DNA from: Cephalopachus bancanus
Lineage: Eukaryota > Chordata > Mammalia > Primates > Tarsiidae
NCBI GenBank assembly: GCA_027257055.1
Contig: JAPVLO010000146.1
Location: 1,612,001-1,676,000 of the forward strand
Length of the DNA: 64,000 nt
Direction: 5' to 3'
Part shown: positions 35,641 to 47,115 of the stretch, piece by piece
Numbering within the stretch: the first letter of the stretch is position 1
Layout: each line of letters opens with the position of its first letter
The notes under the pieces: model-generated
Seen by the model: the letters and a program-made list of their open reading frames with translations, nothing else
The model's database searches: none
Told to the model about the DNA's origin: nothing
Position numbers and translations under genes: made by a program

Positions 35641-36997
35641 GCTAATGAATTCTTTGGGTCCTGTCAGGCATGTTTCATTCTTTGCTCAGTTGGGTCTATT
35701 TTAGTTTTGAACTTAGTCTTAGAGCATGGCCCTCATTCCTAAGGCATGGTCTGCCTGGTGTCACAACTGAAGATTTAAATACTCAATGAGGTATCTCCAC
35801 TCTTGCTTGTCTGGAATTCTAACATCTCCCAGCATTACCTTTCAGTTGTGTCCTCAAAATAGTTGATTTCTAGAGTCTGGCCTTTTCATTCACAGTCCAG
35901 TTCTTGACCAAGAAATTGAGGTGAATTATGCTGATTTCTGAGATCATCACTCTAAATAGCTCCCGTTGTCATTGAAAAAATTGATATCTAACTTATTTAT
36001 TGATATTCTTTAAATATTGACATATAATTAAATAAGTTTCAAAATATATCCAGTTAAACATTTAATGAGTGTCTACTATGTGCCATGTACTGTTTTAGAC
36101 TTTGTGTTGTGGACATAACATTGAGCCAAAAAAAAAATCGGCCTATATAAACCTTTTTGTTATGTCTACAGATCCTGCTGAAGGGACAGGCCTACACAAC
36201 CACTTTTTCAGACCAATATTCAGCAGGTATGCATTGGAATGGCTGAGCCAAGTTTGCACAATCAGTGCCCTTTCTAATTGGTTGACACCCTGTTTTAACC
36301 AATTGGTTCCCATTCTGATTGGCTGATGTCTTTTCTGTATCAACTGCCAAATATTTGACCATCAACACAAATGAACAATAGTGTGGCACCCCAAAGATAA
36401 GCTGTACCTATCTCACTCGTTTTGTCATTGAAAAACATTGAAAAAAATTAGCCTTGCAACCCCAAATTAAGAAGGATCAGAAACACAATTAAGCAGAGGG
36501 AGCTAACTGATAGCAGGACAAAAAAAGCAGACATACCTCATATAAAACTCATATAAAAATTGTATCACAATTATGGTGTATCATTAATGCTCTATTAAGA
36601 TGTTTAGACCCATCTTGAATCCAGAACCATCCATCAGTTGCAGAAGGCATGAGATCCATCCTTATTTTAGATGTCTTCTTCTCAGATATCCAAGAAATTC
36701 TCCTAGTCACTTCATGTGATTCCTTACCATAAGCACCCCCCTTCTGCAAGCTAGCTTGCTTGAGTAGTTCTCTGTTTATCAAACCAAAAGAGAAAATCTA
36801 AAGCTGTAACATGATCTATAATTCAGAATATTTGTCAAACATAGCACCAATATTTTAATCAAATCTGAGCACTGCTTCAGTACAGGAAGAGGCATCATGA
36901 ATTAAGAACAGTTGAACAACTGAAGCCAAGACATTTTCTGACCATACTGAATAAAAGAATTTGTTCTAGTTCTCTTGACTTTGGGTCTTAACAGATA
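35641..36997. other. Intergenic with reverse L2 tail and a CCAAT-rich LTR-like block
   Basis: Reverse L2 at 36,058-36,130 ('gtgtctactatgtgccatg'). 36,180-36,480 has four CCAAT/ATTGG boxes and may be an old LTR. 36,480-36,997 shows nothing I can name. Confidence 0.35.
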
Positions 36998-37203
36998 ATA
37001 TAGAGCAGTGGTTATCAAACCTAAATGTGCATCAGAATCACCAAGAAAACCATGTTAAAATATAAGTGTCTGGACCTCATTGCCAGAGTTTCTTATTCAG
37101 CAGGTCTGAGGAAGGACCCCAGAGTTTGCATTTGCAACAAATTCCCAGGTGGTGCTGAAGCTGCAACTCTGGGAATCCCACTAGAAGAATTACTGATATG
37201 GAG
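36998..37203 (+). mobile_element. MER5A-type hAT-Charlie element, complete, with 8-bp target duplication
   Basis: Element 37,006-37,195 starts cagtggttatcaaacct, contains 'gtgcatcagaatcacc' and 'gtttgcatttgcaacaaatt', and ends agaagaattactg. Flanks atatagag and atatggag match 7/8. Confidence 0.93.
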
Positions 37204-38104
37204 CGTTCTCAGAGCAAGTTCACGTTAACCTTTGTCTGTGTTTATATTTCTGACCTTTGGAGAGTCATTAGCTCTATGGTATCTCATTACATTACAAAAT
37301 TCTGCTATCCATATTCCCAGGGTTAGATGGGTAGTACTGAAAAATGATATCCAAGAGCAAGGAGAAGGTCATAAAGAGGACGTACGTTAATGATTTTTTT
37401 TGTTTGTTTCCTTTAAGAAATGACAGTAGGGAGATTTGAGAGCTTCCAGAACTTATAGTGTTGTCAATAAAGAGACATAGGTACTCAGTTGGAGTCTGGT
37501 AATAATTCTTTGACCTACTGTACTGGGAAAAGTTAATGATAGTGAACTACAGATGTTTCTAATATTTCGGTGGTTATTATCACCAGCAGTACATCTCTAA
37601 GTCAGATGAAATGAAATTTCATAACCCAAGGGTACATCATTTTTTTATTAGTTGCAAAACTAAATAACCACACTAGTTATTGCCTAGGCTTGATATAGCC
37701 CTTTGTTCTGTTAAAGTGCAAAATTCCCACATGAATTTTCTCTGCTTAGTCACACGACTTTTCTGTGAATTGGGGCCATGTGTTGGTGCTTCTTCACTCA
37801 ACTAATGTTTATGAAAAACAACACAAGTTAGCCACTGTGCTCTGTGGGGGAGCCGAAAATGTTCAGGATATGGTGACTCCATGTAGAAAAGTCCACTGTC
37901 CAGCGGGGTAGATAAGACTTCTACAGAAATTATTGCAACAGCAAGAAATAGAGCAGAGCAAGCGTCTCAGGGGTCAGAGGAGAATGGAATTCCTTTTGGT
38001 TGGAATGATCAGAGAAGGTCTCATGAAAAAAGTAGCATCTCAGCAGTTTTGCAAGGGAACTTAGGTCTTGGCAGGAGTATATGGGAAGAAAAGCTTTCCA
38101 AGGA
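37204..38104. other. Intergenic; holds one copy of a local 82-bp duplication
   Basis: 37,325-37,405 resembles 38,660-38,743 closely. 37,900-38,100 has L2-like body sequence. No gene. Confidence 0.5.
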
Positions 38105-38416
38105 CAGGGAATTAATTTTTTTTTTTTGAGTTGGAGTCTCACTCTGTCGCCCAGACTGGAGTGCAGTGGCCACTCCCGGCCACCGCAGCCTCGACCTGCT
38201 GGGCTCCAGCGATCCTTCCGCCTCAGCCTTCCAAGTAGCCGGAATTACAGGCATGTGCTACCACGCCCGGCTGATTTTTTGATTTATTGTAGAGATGAGG
38301 TCTTGCTGCCCAGGCGGGTCTCGAACCCACGGGCTCAGGCAATCCACTCACCTCAGCCTCCCAAAGGCGCAGGATTACAGGCTGAGCCACCGAGCCCGGC
38401 TCAGGGAATTAATTTT
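38105..38416 (-). mobile_element. Young-tier Alu with 15-bp target duplication
   Basis: Element 38,120-38,401; flanks cagggaattaatttt at 38,105-38,119 and 38,402-38,416 are identical. Young form 'ggtcttgctgcccaggcggg'. Confidence 0.95.
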
Positions 38417-38448
38417 AAGAGCATTAGGGCAAACGTGCTCAGGGTATA

Positions 38449-39034
38449 TGTTAGTCAGGGTTCTCCAAGAAACAGAACCAACAGAATATATATGTTCTAT
38501 ATATGGAGAGAGGGATATTTCTTATAAGGAACTGGCTCACATGATTATGGAGGTGGAGAAGTCCCATCATCTGCTGTGCACAAGCTAGAGACCCAGGAGA
38601 GCCAGTGTAAATTTTAGGCCAAGATTGAAGGCCTGAGAACCAGGGGAGCTGATGGGCTAAGATGGGTAGTATTGGAAGATGATATCCAAGAGCAAGGGGA
38701 AGGTCATAAAGAGGCCATTACATTAATGATGATTTTTTTGTTTCTTGTGAGAGAAACATGCTCCATCCAAGAGCAGAAGACTGATGACCTAGCTTAAGGC
38801 CCCAGTCAGAGAGAAAGAATTCACCTTTCCTCTCACTTTTTGTTCTATTCGAGTCCTCAGCAGACTGAATGATACCCACTCACACTGCGGAGGGCAATCA
38901 GCAGTATTCAGTCCACCAATTCAAACTCATCTCTTCCAAAAACATCCATACAGACATACCCAGAAATAATGTTTAACCAGATCTCTGGGCATCCAGTGGC
39001 CTGCTCAAATTGACACATAAGATTAACCATCACA
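38449..39034 (-). mobile_element. MLT2-type ERVL LTR, reverse orientation
   Basis: Begins tgttagtcagggttctcc and ends gattaaccatcaca. Reverse complement starts TGTGATGGTTAATC, the MLT2 opening. Internal 'gaactggctcacatgattat' and 'cagaaataatgtttaacc' agree. No matching flanking 5-mers were found. It contains one copy of the local duplication at 38,660-38,743. Confidence 0.85.
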
Positions 39035-39522
39035 AGGCATAGTGAGCTAAGTGGTTTAGCCCTTATGTAAGATCCATGCAAAGGAGCAGGAGAGATGAGA
39101 TTGGAGGGGAGAGAAAACAGGGTCTTAAATGCCCTCAAGGATTGAGAGTGTATTCAGTAGACACTGGGGGGGACATGTGGGAGTTTTTGAGCAAAGGGAT
39201 AACTTGACTTCAGTATTTACCTTTATCACATTCTTGAATGGCTAATGATGAAGAAAAAACAGTCGATCATAAAAGGGAGGAGAATAGAGGCAGCCAAATG
39301 ACAGCATAGGAATGAAGGGAGCAAGGCTAGGACCAAACAGGCACCTGTGGGGACGGTGAGGCAGAGGTGCAAGGACACCAGGGGCAAAGCATGGGATTCA
39401 TACGCATTTCTTAATATTAGGGATATGATCTGAGAAAGGCATCATTAGGTGATTTCGTTGTTGCACAAACACCCTAGAGTGTACTTCCACAAACCTTGAT
39501 GGTATGTCTATTTTTATTTATT

Positions 39523-39557
<35 letters not shown>

Positions 39558-39795
39558 TTTTTTTTTTTCATATGGGAAACCAAATGTCCCAGCACCATTC
39601 CGGAATGTCAGTCATTTCTCCTTCTTGTTGCACAATGACAATATCAACTATCATCTAGCAGGTTTCTACATATATACCACCATTACCCATGCTGTCTGTC
39701 ATTGAGCGAAGCATATATATATACCATTATTATCCATGCTGTTTGTCATTGATAGAAGCATTGTTGTATGGTACATGTCTGTAAGTGATTGTACA
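39035..39795. other. Intergenic with (TA)n tract and a tandem duplication
   Basis: (TA)n at 39,524-39,557 followed by a T tract. 39,669-39,711 and 39,712-39,758 are two copies of one roughly 45-bp unit. Confidence 0.6.
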
Positions 39796-40129
39796 AAGTT
39801 TAGGTTTTTATTTTTTATTTTTAATTTTTTTTTAGTTGGAGTCTCACTCCATCACCCAGGCTGGAGTGCAGTGGCGTGCTCATAGTCACTCCAGTTTCGA
39901 CCAGCTGGGCTCAGGCGATTCTTCTGCCTCAGTCTTCTGAGTAGCTGGAACTACGGGTGCATGCTACCACCCCAGGTTAATTTTTTGATTTATTGTAGAG
40001 ATGAGATCTCGCCAAGTTGCCCAGGCTGTTCTTGAACCTGCTGGGCTTAGGCAATCTTCTCACCTCGGCCTCCCAAAGTGCTGGGATTACAGGCTTGAGC
40101 CACAGGGCCCGGCCAAATTTAGGTTTTTA
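39796..40129 (-). mobile_element. Alu, older tier, with target-site duplication
   Basis: Element 39,811-40,114; flanks aagtttaggttttta and aaatttaggttttta match 14/15. Keeps 'gccaagttgcccagg'. Confidence 0.93.
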
Positions 40130-40344
40130 GAAGAATGTTGGTACTATTGACCAAAATAGAAAAGTCGTGAAGAGGACTATGCTTCAAGTTTAGGGAGGAA
40201 AGTAATGAATACAGATGCAGATCTGTTGGACTCATACTTCTATAAGTAAATCCAGACAGAAATTTTGAAGGCAGATAGAGAAGTAGAGCTTGAACTCAGA
40301 AACAAGATAGACTGAGATATGGTATCGGTAAAGACAGGTTATGT

Positions 40345-40620
40345 GACAATAAGAAACTACACAAACACTCCAAATCATGGTGTTTATTTGTATCTCACAC
40401 TCCAGGTTCAGCAGGGAGACTGTCCACGGTAGTTAGTCAGGGGCTCAGTGTCATGGAGGTGCCATCTCCACACGGTCTCAGTGACTACAGCGACAGGTAA
40501 AGGAAACACAGCAAACTAAGCCCTGGTTCACGAAACGTCTGCTCAGAAGTGACAAAGGACAACTTTTCTCATATTTCACTGGCAAAAGTAAGTCACATGG
40601 TCATTCCTGAGCTCAGATGA
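40345..40620 (-). repeat. Old LTR-like repeat, same class as 7665-7965
   Basis: 'caaatcatggtgtttattt', 'agtcaggggctcagtgtc', 'catatttcactggcaaa' and 'aagtcacatggtcattcc' parallel the repeat at 7.7 kb. Confidence 0.4.
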
Positions 40621-41399
40621 ATGCAGAAAAGAAAACTAATTCCACCTGTGCCTAAGGCGAAAGACCGGCCATCTGCGAACCGCTGTGCTGACTCCCAGAA
40701 GCGTCATTCACATGAGAGATGACAAAGACAGAGGAGTAGGTGCAATTTTTGATGGAAAGAAGCGAGAGGGAAAAGCAAAGCTCTAAAGACAGAACCTCAG
40801 AGCACATCTTACTTACAGGGCAATAAGCAGAGCACATTCTGAGGAAAGCAAAATAAAAACACATAGAAAAGCAAAGGGCTTGGTTTAGTCTAGGGTTGTC
40901 ACATCTGTGAGAAGCATCTTAGGAGGTTTCCTCAGTGCCCATTCTGGAGGTAAGTCAGAGAAGCTGAGGCTGAGAAAGGCCACTGGCTCTGACCTTGAAA
41001 GAGACATGGCTGACCTTCAAGGAGGCAAGGGAGCTGGACACGAAGCCAGACTGAGGAAAGAGACACCAAGAACTGAGGCTGAACACTGAACTGTGGACAA
41101 CGGGAAGGGAAACTGGGCGGTTGCTCCAGGGAGCAGCAAAATCAAACCTGCATTGTTAAATCAAACCTGACACAGTTCTTCATTCGTTCATTCTGCAAAT
41201 AATTACTGAGTATTTACTCCTGCCAGACACTGTTTTAGGAGCTGGGAGAGAGCAGGCAAGATAAATTTCCCGTTCCCACGGAGCTTATCTTCTGGTGGAG
41301 GCAGACATTCAATAAACAAGTGAGCAAAGGAATGAATGAATGAAGAGATAATTTCCAATTATATTTACTTAAGATAAAACTAAATAAATTATGTTGAGT

Positions 41400-41439
<40 letters not shown>

Positions 41440-41554
41440 ACAGGAAGTGACCGGGTGGGTGGGGAGTATGGGTTGAAGGGTGTAGCCTAGATGAGTCAGG
41501 AAAGTCCTCTCAGGAGGAGGTGACATGTAAATTGACTCTTAAAGCACAAGAACA
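40621..41554. other. Intergenic with reverse L2 tail and (TC)n
   Basis: Reverse L2 at about 41,180-41,350 ('ccagacactgttttaggag'). (TC)n/(TTTC)n at 41,403-41,436. Nothing gene-like. Confidence 0.55.
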
Positions 41555-41826
41555 GGCCAGGTGGGGTGGTTCATGCCTATAATCCCAGAACTTTGAGAGG
41601 CCAAGGCAAGAGGATTGTTTGAACCCAGGAGTTGGAGACCAGCCTGGGCAACATTGCAAGATCTTGTCACTATAAGAAAAAAAATCAAAACAGTAGGCGG
41701 GCATGGTGGTATGTGCCTGTAGTCCCAGTTTCTTGGGAGACCGAGGTGGAAGGATCTTCTACTCCCATGAGGTCAAAGTTGTGGTGAGCTCCAGGCTGGG
41801 TGACAGGATGAGACTCCTACTCAGAA
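41555..41826 (+). mobile_element. AluJ with right-arm deletion
   Basis: Left arm is AluJ-like; the right arm jumps from 'gttgtggtgagct' to 'ccaggctgggtgacagg', losing the usual 'cgccactgcact' region. Confidence 0.85.
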
Positions 41827-42359
41827 TAAAATAAAAATAAAGGGCAGGAAACATTAGCCAAGCAAAGATTTAGAGCTGGAGTGTTCCTTGTCCTGAGAAA
41901 TCTCCAATGGCAAGATCAAGTTCTCACAGAAAATAGGGACCAGCTGGAAGTTTCAAACGGTAGGGTGTGTATATTTGTATGTGTGTGCATTTGTGTGTGA
42001 ATGCCTAAGGTAAATGAAGGTTCTAGAAGGCATTTACTTCTCAGTGCACAGGATTCATCAGTTTAGAAGCACGTGCCTTCTCCTTTAGGTAACTCTGCCG
42101 TGGAACCACCTTGTTCTGGGATAGATAATTGCAAGGGAGAGATCTGCTGAGAAAGCCTGTTCTCTCAGTGTTTATATTGTGCAGATTGTTCCTTTAAAGT
42201 GTTTGAACCTGCCCTGCTGGCTTATCATGCCTTTTCTGCTTGCATTCTCCCAAGTTTCAGATTTGCAAAATGTAGTCAGATATTTGTGTAAGGTCAATTT
42301 TCCTTATGTAGTACTTTGGGACTTAGAAAGGATTAGTCCACTCCTCCACCCATGAGGGC

Positions 42360-42384
42360 TTTTATTTATTTATTTATTTATTTA
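42360..42384 (+). repeat. (TTTA)n microsatellite
   Basis: Six TTTA units. Confidence 0.9.
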
Positions 42385-42460
42385 GAAAGCAGAATTTATT
42401 GAGAGGACAGAAAAGCTCCCACAGTGGGAAGGGACTCGAAGGGGTTGCCTGAGGGTTTTT

Positions 42461-42787
42461 AAAACAGAAATTTCGGTCAGGCTCAGTGGCTCAGCCTAGA
42501 ATCTCAGCACTTTGGGAGATGGAGGCGAGGAATTGCCTGAGCCCATGGGTTCAAGACCAGCCCAAGCAACTTGGCGAGACTTCATCTCTACAATAAATCA
42601 AAAATTAGCCGGGCGTGGTAGCGCGGGCCTGTAGTTCTAGCTACTTGGAAGGTTGAGGTGGAAAGATCGCCGGAGCCCAGCAGGTCAACTCTGGGGGGTC
42701 CTAAGTGTGCCACTGCCCTCCAGCCTGGGTGACAGAGTGAGACTCCAACTCAAAAAATAAAATAAAATAAAATAAAACAGAAACTTC
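42461..42787 (+). mobile_element. Alu, intermediate tier, with target-site duplication
   Basis: Element 42,475-42,773 flanked by aaaacagaaatttc and aaaacagaaacttc (13/14). Tail is (AAAAT)n-like. Confidence 0.93.
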
Positions 42788-42989
42788 AACAAATTTCTAC
42801 AGAACTCTAGGACCAGCCTCTGTAGCCTTAGGCTATTAAAGAAATCATTATGGCCACAATGATCTGAATTAAATTGCCACTAGGAAAAGTATATATATTT
42901 TGAATTTGGAGTATGCCAAAGTGGTGGGATAATCCAGTTTAAGATTAATTTGTGTTAACTTATTCTGTTTTATTCATAATGTATGCACT

Positions 42990-43120
42990 GACCCCTGCTG
43001 TAACATAAGCTCCATGAGGACAGGAATATTTTTCTGTTTTGTTCCCCGATAGATGCCCAGTCCTAGAACAGTGTCTGCCATAGAGGAGGTGCTTAGTAAA
43101 TACCCAGTGAATCAATGTTC
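42990..43120 (+). repeat. L2 3' end
   Basis: 'taagctccatgaggacagga' then 'gaggtgcttagtaaatac', in L2 order. Confidence 0.75.
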
Positions 43121-43450
43121 CTTCTAGTTGCTGTGGGACATGGAAGGAAGCAAGGTTTCAGTCAAGATAGTTCTGAGAAGGTGGCCAAATCCCTGTTTGA
43201 GTGGTGATGATGACTGGTCTCAGGGCTTCTTAAAGACTTGGTTCTGTGGGCTTCAAAAGCCCTGGTTCTGCTGTCCAGAAAAAAAGCCTGGGCTCTGAAA
43301 AGCAGCCCAGGGAGACCCAGAAGGAGGGCAGTGTGGGAGAGGACCCTTCCCTAAATCTCCTAAACAGCAGAGACAGAGAAGAGTCTCTTGCCAGATACCA
43401 ATGAGTGAGAGGAGTCCCTAATGAGCTGGAAAATGAGAGGGTTAGAATGT

Positions 43451-44029
43451 AGGCTGGTGTAGTGGCTCACATCTATAATCTCAGCACTTTAGGAGGCTGA
43501 GGTGGGAGGATCGCTGAAGGCCAGGAGTTGGAGACCAACCTGGGCAGCACAGTGAGATCTGGAGTCTACACAAAAAAAATTTTTTTTTTGAGTTGGAGTC
43601 TCAATCTGTCACCCAGACTAGAGTGCAGTGGCCGCTCTGGGCCACCACAGCCTCGACCTGCTGGGCTCCGGCAATCCTTCCGCCTCAGCCTTCCAAGTAG
43701 CAGGAACTACAGGCGTGCGCTACCACGCCCGGCTGATTTTTTTATTTATTGTAGAGATGAGGTCTCGCCTGCCCAGGCGGGTCTCGAACCCGTGGGCTCA
43801 GGCACTCCACTCACCTCAGCCTCCCAAAGGCACGGGATTACAGGCTGAGCCAATTAGCCAGGTGTGGTGGCAGGCACCTGTAGTTGTAGCTACTCAGGAG
43901 GCGAGGCAGGAAGATTCCTTGATCCCAGCAGCTCTAGGCTGCAATGAGCTATGATGGCACCAATGCAATCTAACCTGAGCAACAGAGCAGGTCCTTCTCC
44001 AAAATAATAATAATGATGGTAATAATAAT
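43451..44029 (+). mobile_element. AluJ split by a young Alu
   Basis: Left arm at 43,451-43,579 and right arm from about 43,852 ('aattagccaggtgtggtgg') to 44,003, then an AAT-type tail. The interruption is the antisense Alu at 43,580-43,851. Confidence 0.88.
43580..43851 (-). mobile_element. Young-tier Alu inserted in an AluJ, short of its first bases
   Basis: Has 'ctgcccaggcgggtctcg' and the CpG-rich body of the young group. It stops at 'gctgagcc', so about 15 bases of the Alu 5' end are missing. Confidence 0.85.
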
Positions 44030-44088
44030 GTATAATTCTGATATGCATAAACTCTAAAATCCCCTTCCTCCTGCCCCCAATCTTACAG

Positions 44089-44213
44089 GCTACAGTGAGA
44101 TGACAAGCTCAGGAAGTTGGTCACAGCTGACCTGCACTTTCTTGTGGATTGGGCAGCATGGCGGCTGTCACAGACACCATGTCTTCTGGCTCCAAACTAT
44201 CTGTGCTTCCCAG
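44089..44213 (+). other. Exon-like segment with strong splice signals, upstream of a CpG island
   Basis: Acceptor tract 'ctcctgcccccaatcttacag' in effect (ends 44,088) and a consensus donor CAG|gtgagt (44,214). One frame is open across all 125 bases. A separate start context 'gcagcATGGCGGCTG' (44,158) gives MAAVTDTMSSGSKLSVLP up to the donor. ATGGCGGC also matches the YY1 core. No protein family recognised. Confidence 0.3.
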
Positions 44214-44469
44214 GTGAGTTCAGTGTGGAGGACAGCTTGACCTCCAACTGGGGGTGACCCGTGTGGCCTGCAGAGCAAAGCCTTGTGCCACCATGGGCAA
44301 GGAAGGGTGGGAAGCAAGACCTTGGAGACCTGGAGCCTCGTCCCCAAGGGCAGAGGGTGTCACCAGCAGCAACGTGCCAGTCAGTGACAAATGTCTCCTT
44401 GTGAAGCAGAGAAAGGGAAAACAGGAGGGCCAGTGACTGGTCAAAAGTCACCCTGCCCTTTCTAATTTA

Positions 44470-45290
44470 AAAACAAAACACCTAGGAATGGTCATTTCGG
44501 AAGTGAGACCCTGTGCCTACAAAGCTGGGGTTGAGGATTAGGCTCCCAAGAGAGAAAACCCACCTGTCCACCTCCACCCAACATCCTCTGTTCACCACCC
44601 CGAGGACAGCGTCTGGATTTCTATGGAGGGGCACACGAGCTCTCCCCCCAACAGAGGGTGCTGAACTTCCTGTCCCCGCGGACCCACATTGTCTTTCCAG
44701 AAGCCTCCACCAGGGTCCTTGTGAAAGACGGCGGCGCACAGTGAGACTCAACACCCGTTAAGGCCAAGAGATTTAAAGGGTCGAACGCCGTGGCTACAGG
44801 ACCTGAGGGTCAGGCTGTAGCGCCGAGGCAAGGGTGCGGCGGCTTTTATAGGGGCTTAGGGTGACCTGTCAGTCATTTACAGGTCGGCTGGCAGAGCTTC
44901 ATTTAGGTTGGTGGAGTTTTTGCGGGCGCGGGAAAGGGTGAGCCGGACTGTGGAAGAACCCGGAAGGTGCCGTTTCAGACGCCCCCTTTGTTTGCCGGGT
45001 CACCATTTTAGGCGGGGGCTGGGTTTGGGCCCCTTTCCAGAAAAAGGGAGGGGATGCGGTTTGCTAGCGCCTGGCGGTGGCCCTGGCGATGGCCCTTCAC
45101 CTTGTGTCCCTCGCGATGCTGCTGGAGGATTCAGGCAGCTCTAACTAAGGATGCAAGGTGGGACCATTCTTTGGTCCTTGACATCTTTTCTTGGTCCCCC
45201 TCGGCGCCAACTCTAAGGGTCTGCCACTCTTGCTCTTGAGAGAAAACCTGCTGCCGTTCAGTGGCCAACGCTGGAATCAGCGATGGGAGG
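44470..45290 (+). promoter_or_regulatory. CpG-rich island in an otherwise CpG-poor intergenic region
   Basis: GC-rich with roughly 30 CpGs in the 500 bases 44,740-45,240 by eye, for example gacggcggcgcac, gtcgaacgccgtgg, gcgggcgcggg. A TATA-like 'cttttataggggc' lies at about 44,848. It is not an Alu and no LTR ends or AATAAA are visible. Could be an unannotated promoter, or the GC-rich part of an unknown ERV or retrocopy. Confidence 0.45.
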
Positions 45291-46099
45291 CAAGGTCAGG
45301 TTTGGCTTTGTGTTGTCTGCTGTCTTCCATGGCTGCCACCGTCTATTGCTAACCAGTGGGTCACAGAAGCCCTGTGGTGCTCCAGCAGCATAGCTAGCAA
45401 GGAAGTGGTTTCTTTCTGGAGCAGTGCTGTCCCTGAGCATTTGAAGATGCATAAGTGGGGGAAATCAACATCATAACAGACAACCTACACTAATACAACC
45501 TGCACTAATACATGAGAACAGAGAAAATGGGCTCCCAGAAAGTCAATCCCTAGGGCGGTGAACCCATGAGGGAGCCCTCGCATTCTCCATCTCCACAGAT
45601 CCTTAGGGGAGGGACAATCTTGCCTCTGGGAAACATCTTCTAGCCTTTGTTAACCACATGCATTTCTTGTTCTCACTCTAAATGACAATGCTACCAATTA
45701 GTTCATTCATTCAGTGAATATCTACCAAGCCCCTACTTTGTTCTAAGCAAACAAAAATGACTATGACACCAGTCTACCTTCTTGAAGAGTTAGGGGGCGA
45801 CAGGCATTCATCAGAGCATTCATAATGCACTCACACATACTGCCTTGGAACGTTTATGCACCGCATCAGCATGCATATACACTTATGTGTTGATTATGTA
45901 TGTATGTATGGCTTGGTTTTCTCCTAAGACTATAGCGCTTTGAGAGTAGGGGCTGCATCTTATGTGGAGTAGACAGCAGATCTATGATCATTCCTTTTGA
46001 AATAGAAAGGAAATGAGTTTGGAAGATTGAGTGCTGCAGTCAGAGCATCTTCTGGAAGAAAAACAGCAGGTCAGGTCACTTGTTAAGTCAAAGTCCCAG
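45291..46099. other. Intergenic; reverse L2 tail, possible ERV leader at the right edge
   Basis: Reverse L2 at about 45,695-45,830 ('gaatatctaccaagcccc'). The last bases before 46,115 read on the minus strand like a retroviral primer-binding site and leader. Confidence 0.4.
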
Positions 46100-46114
46100 A
46101 TGGAGCCTCCAAAA

Positions 46115-46214
46115 TGTTAGTTCATACTGGGGGTCTGCGATCCAGTGTTGCATGAAAGATGCAAAGAATTGCACAGAAGTTAGTTTGGAAAATATAGTTT
46201 ATTTAGAAAGTTAA

Positions 46215-46263
<49 letters not shown>

Positions 46264-46745
46264 CACGTCCTCAAGGTAGGGGAGGGGGCCAAAGCTACAT
46301 GGAGGCCCTAGCTCAAAGAGCCACATGGCCAGACTAGAGCTTAGCAAAGTAATGGCCAATGGCTGCTTGAGGTTGAATGCTTTTAAACCTTCCCTTTGAT
46401 GGGAGCAGGCCATTAAGGAGATTGGGTGGTGGTCTTTTTCATGTCATCATGAAGGGGACAGTAAAGCACAGATGTTGATGTCAGGTGATGGATGGCAGGC
46501 AGATGGGTGGGTTAGTCACATGACTGTGGTCATGTGATGGAGTCTGTGTTATGAAGGGTTAATTAGGTTAAATTGTTTACAAAACAAACTGGGGAGGGGT
46601 TGTAAAGCAATTATCAATAGCTACCTCTGAGAAACTGGTTTTGTCTTTGACTAGTGATTAGAGGGTAAATTAAAGTGAACTACTAGGAAAACATGACAAA
46701 GCTAAGAAATGTTAAAATGGCTGCTCTTTGGCTATATTGACTCCA
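46115..46745 (-). mobile_element. ERV LTR, minus orientation, with primer-binding-like sequence beside it
   Basis: Starts on + with TGTTAGTTC. On the minus strand it has a TTTAAAAG TATA-like box (about 46,382), an AATAAA near 46,200 and an end ...AACTAACA. The minus strand then continues TTTTGGAGGCTCC, resembling a retroviral primer-binding site (Thr/Pro type, weak). The U3 boundary at about 46,745 is a guess. Only LTR and a few leader bases remain; no coding region is seen. Confidence 0.5.
46214..46260 (+). repeat. Compound (TG)n(AG)n microsatellite
   Basis: About 8 TG then about 15 AG units, inside the LTR near its poly(A) signal. Confidence 0.95.
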
Positions 46746-46800
46746 TTTTTTGTCCTTTCATCACTCATGTTGTGTAGCAATGAGGCATTGCTACTTCGTT

Positions 46801-47115
46801 TCACTTGCAATTTTTTTTTTTTTTTGAGTCGGAGTTTTGTTCTATCGCCCAGACTGGAGTCCAGTGGCACATTCATGGCTACTGCAGCCTCAACTTCCTG
46901 GGCTCAGGAGATCCTCCTGCCTCAGCCTCTCAAGTAGCTGAGACTACAGGCACTCACCACCATAATCAGCTAACGTTTTGATTTTTGGTAGAGATGAGGT
47001 CTTGTCAAATTGCCCAGGCTGATCTCGAACTCCTGGGCTTAGGCAATCATCTCACCTCTACCTCCCAAAGTGCTGGGATTACAGGCATAAGCCACTGCAC
47101 CCAGCCTCACTTGCA
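46801..47115 (-). mobile_element. AluJ, antisense, with target-site duplication
   Basis: Element 46,810-47,106; flanks tcacttgca on both sides (46,801-46,809, 47,107-47,115). Confidence 0.92.

Noticed and set aside
44652..44720. CTCF-like motifs (caacagagggtgctg, ccaccagggtcc) near the CpG island
   Set aside because: Each misses key positions of the CTCF core, so I do not claim a site.
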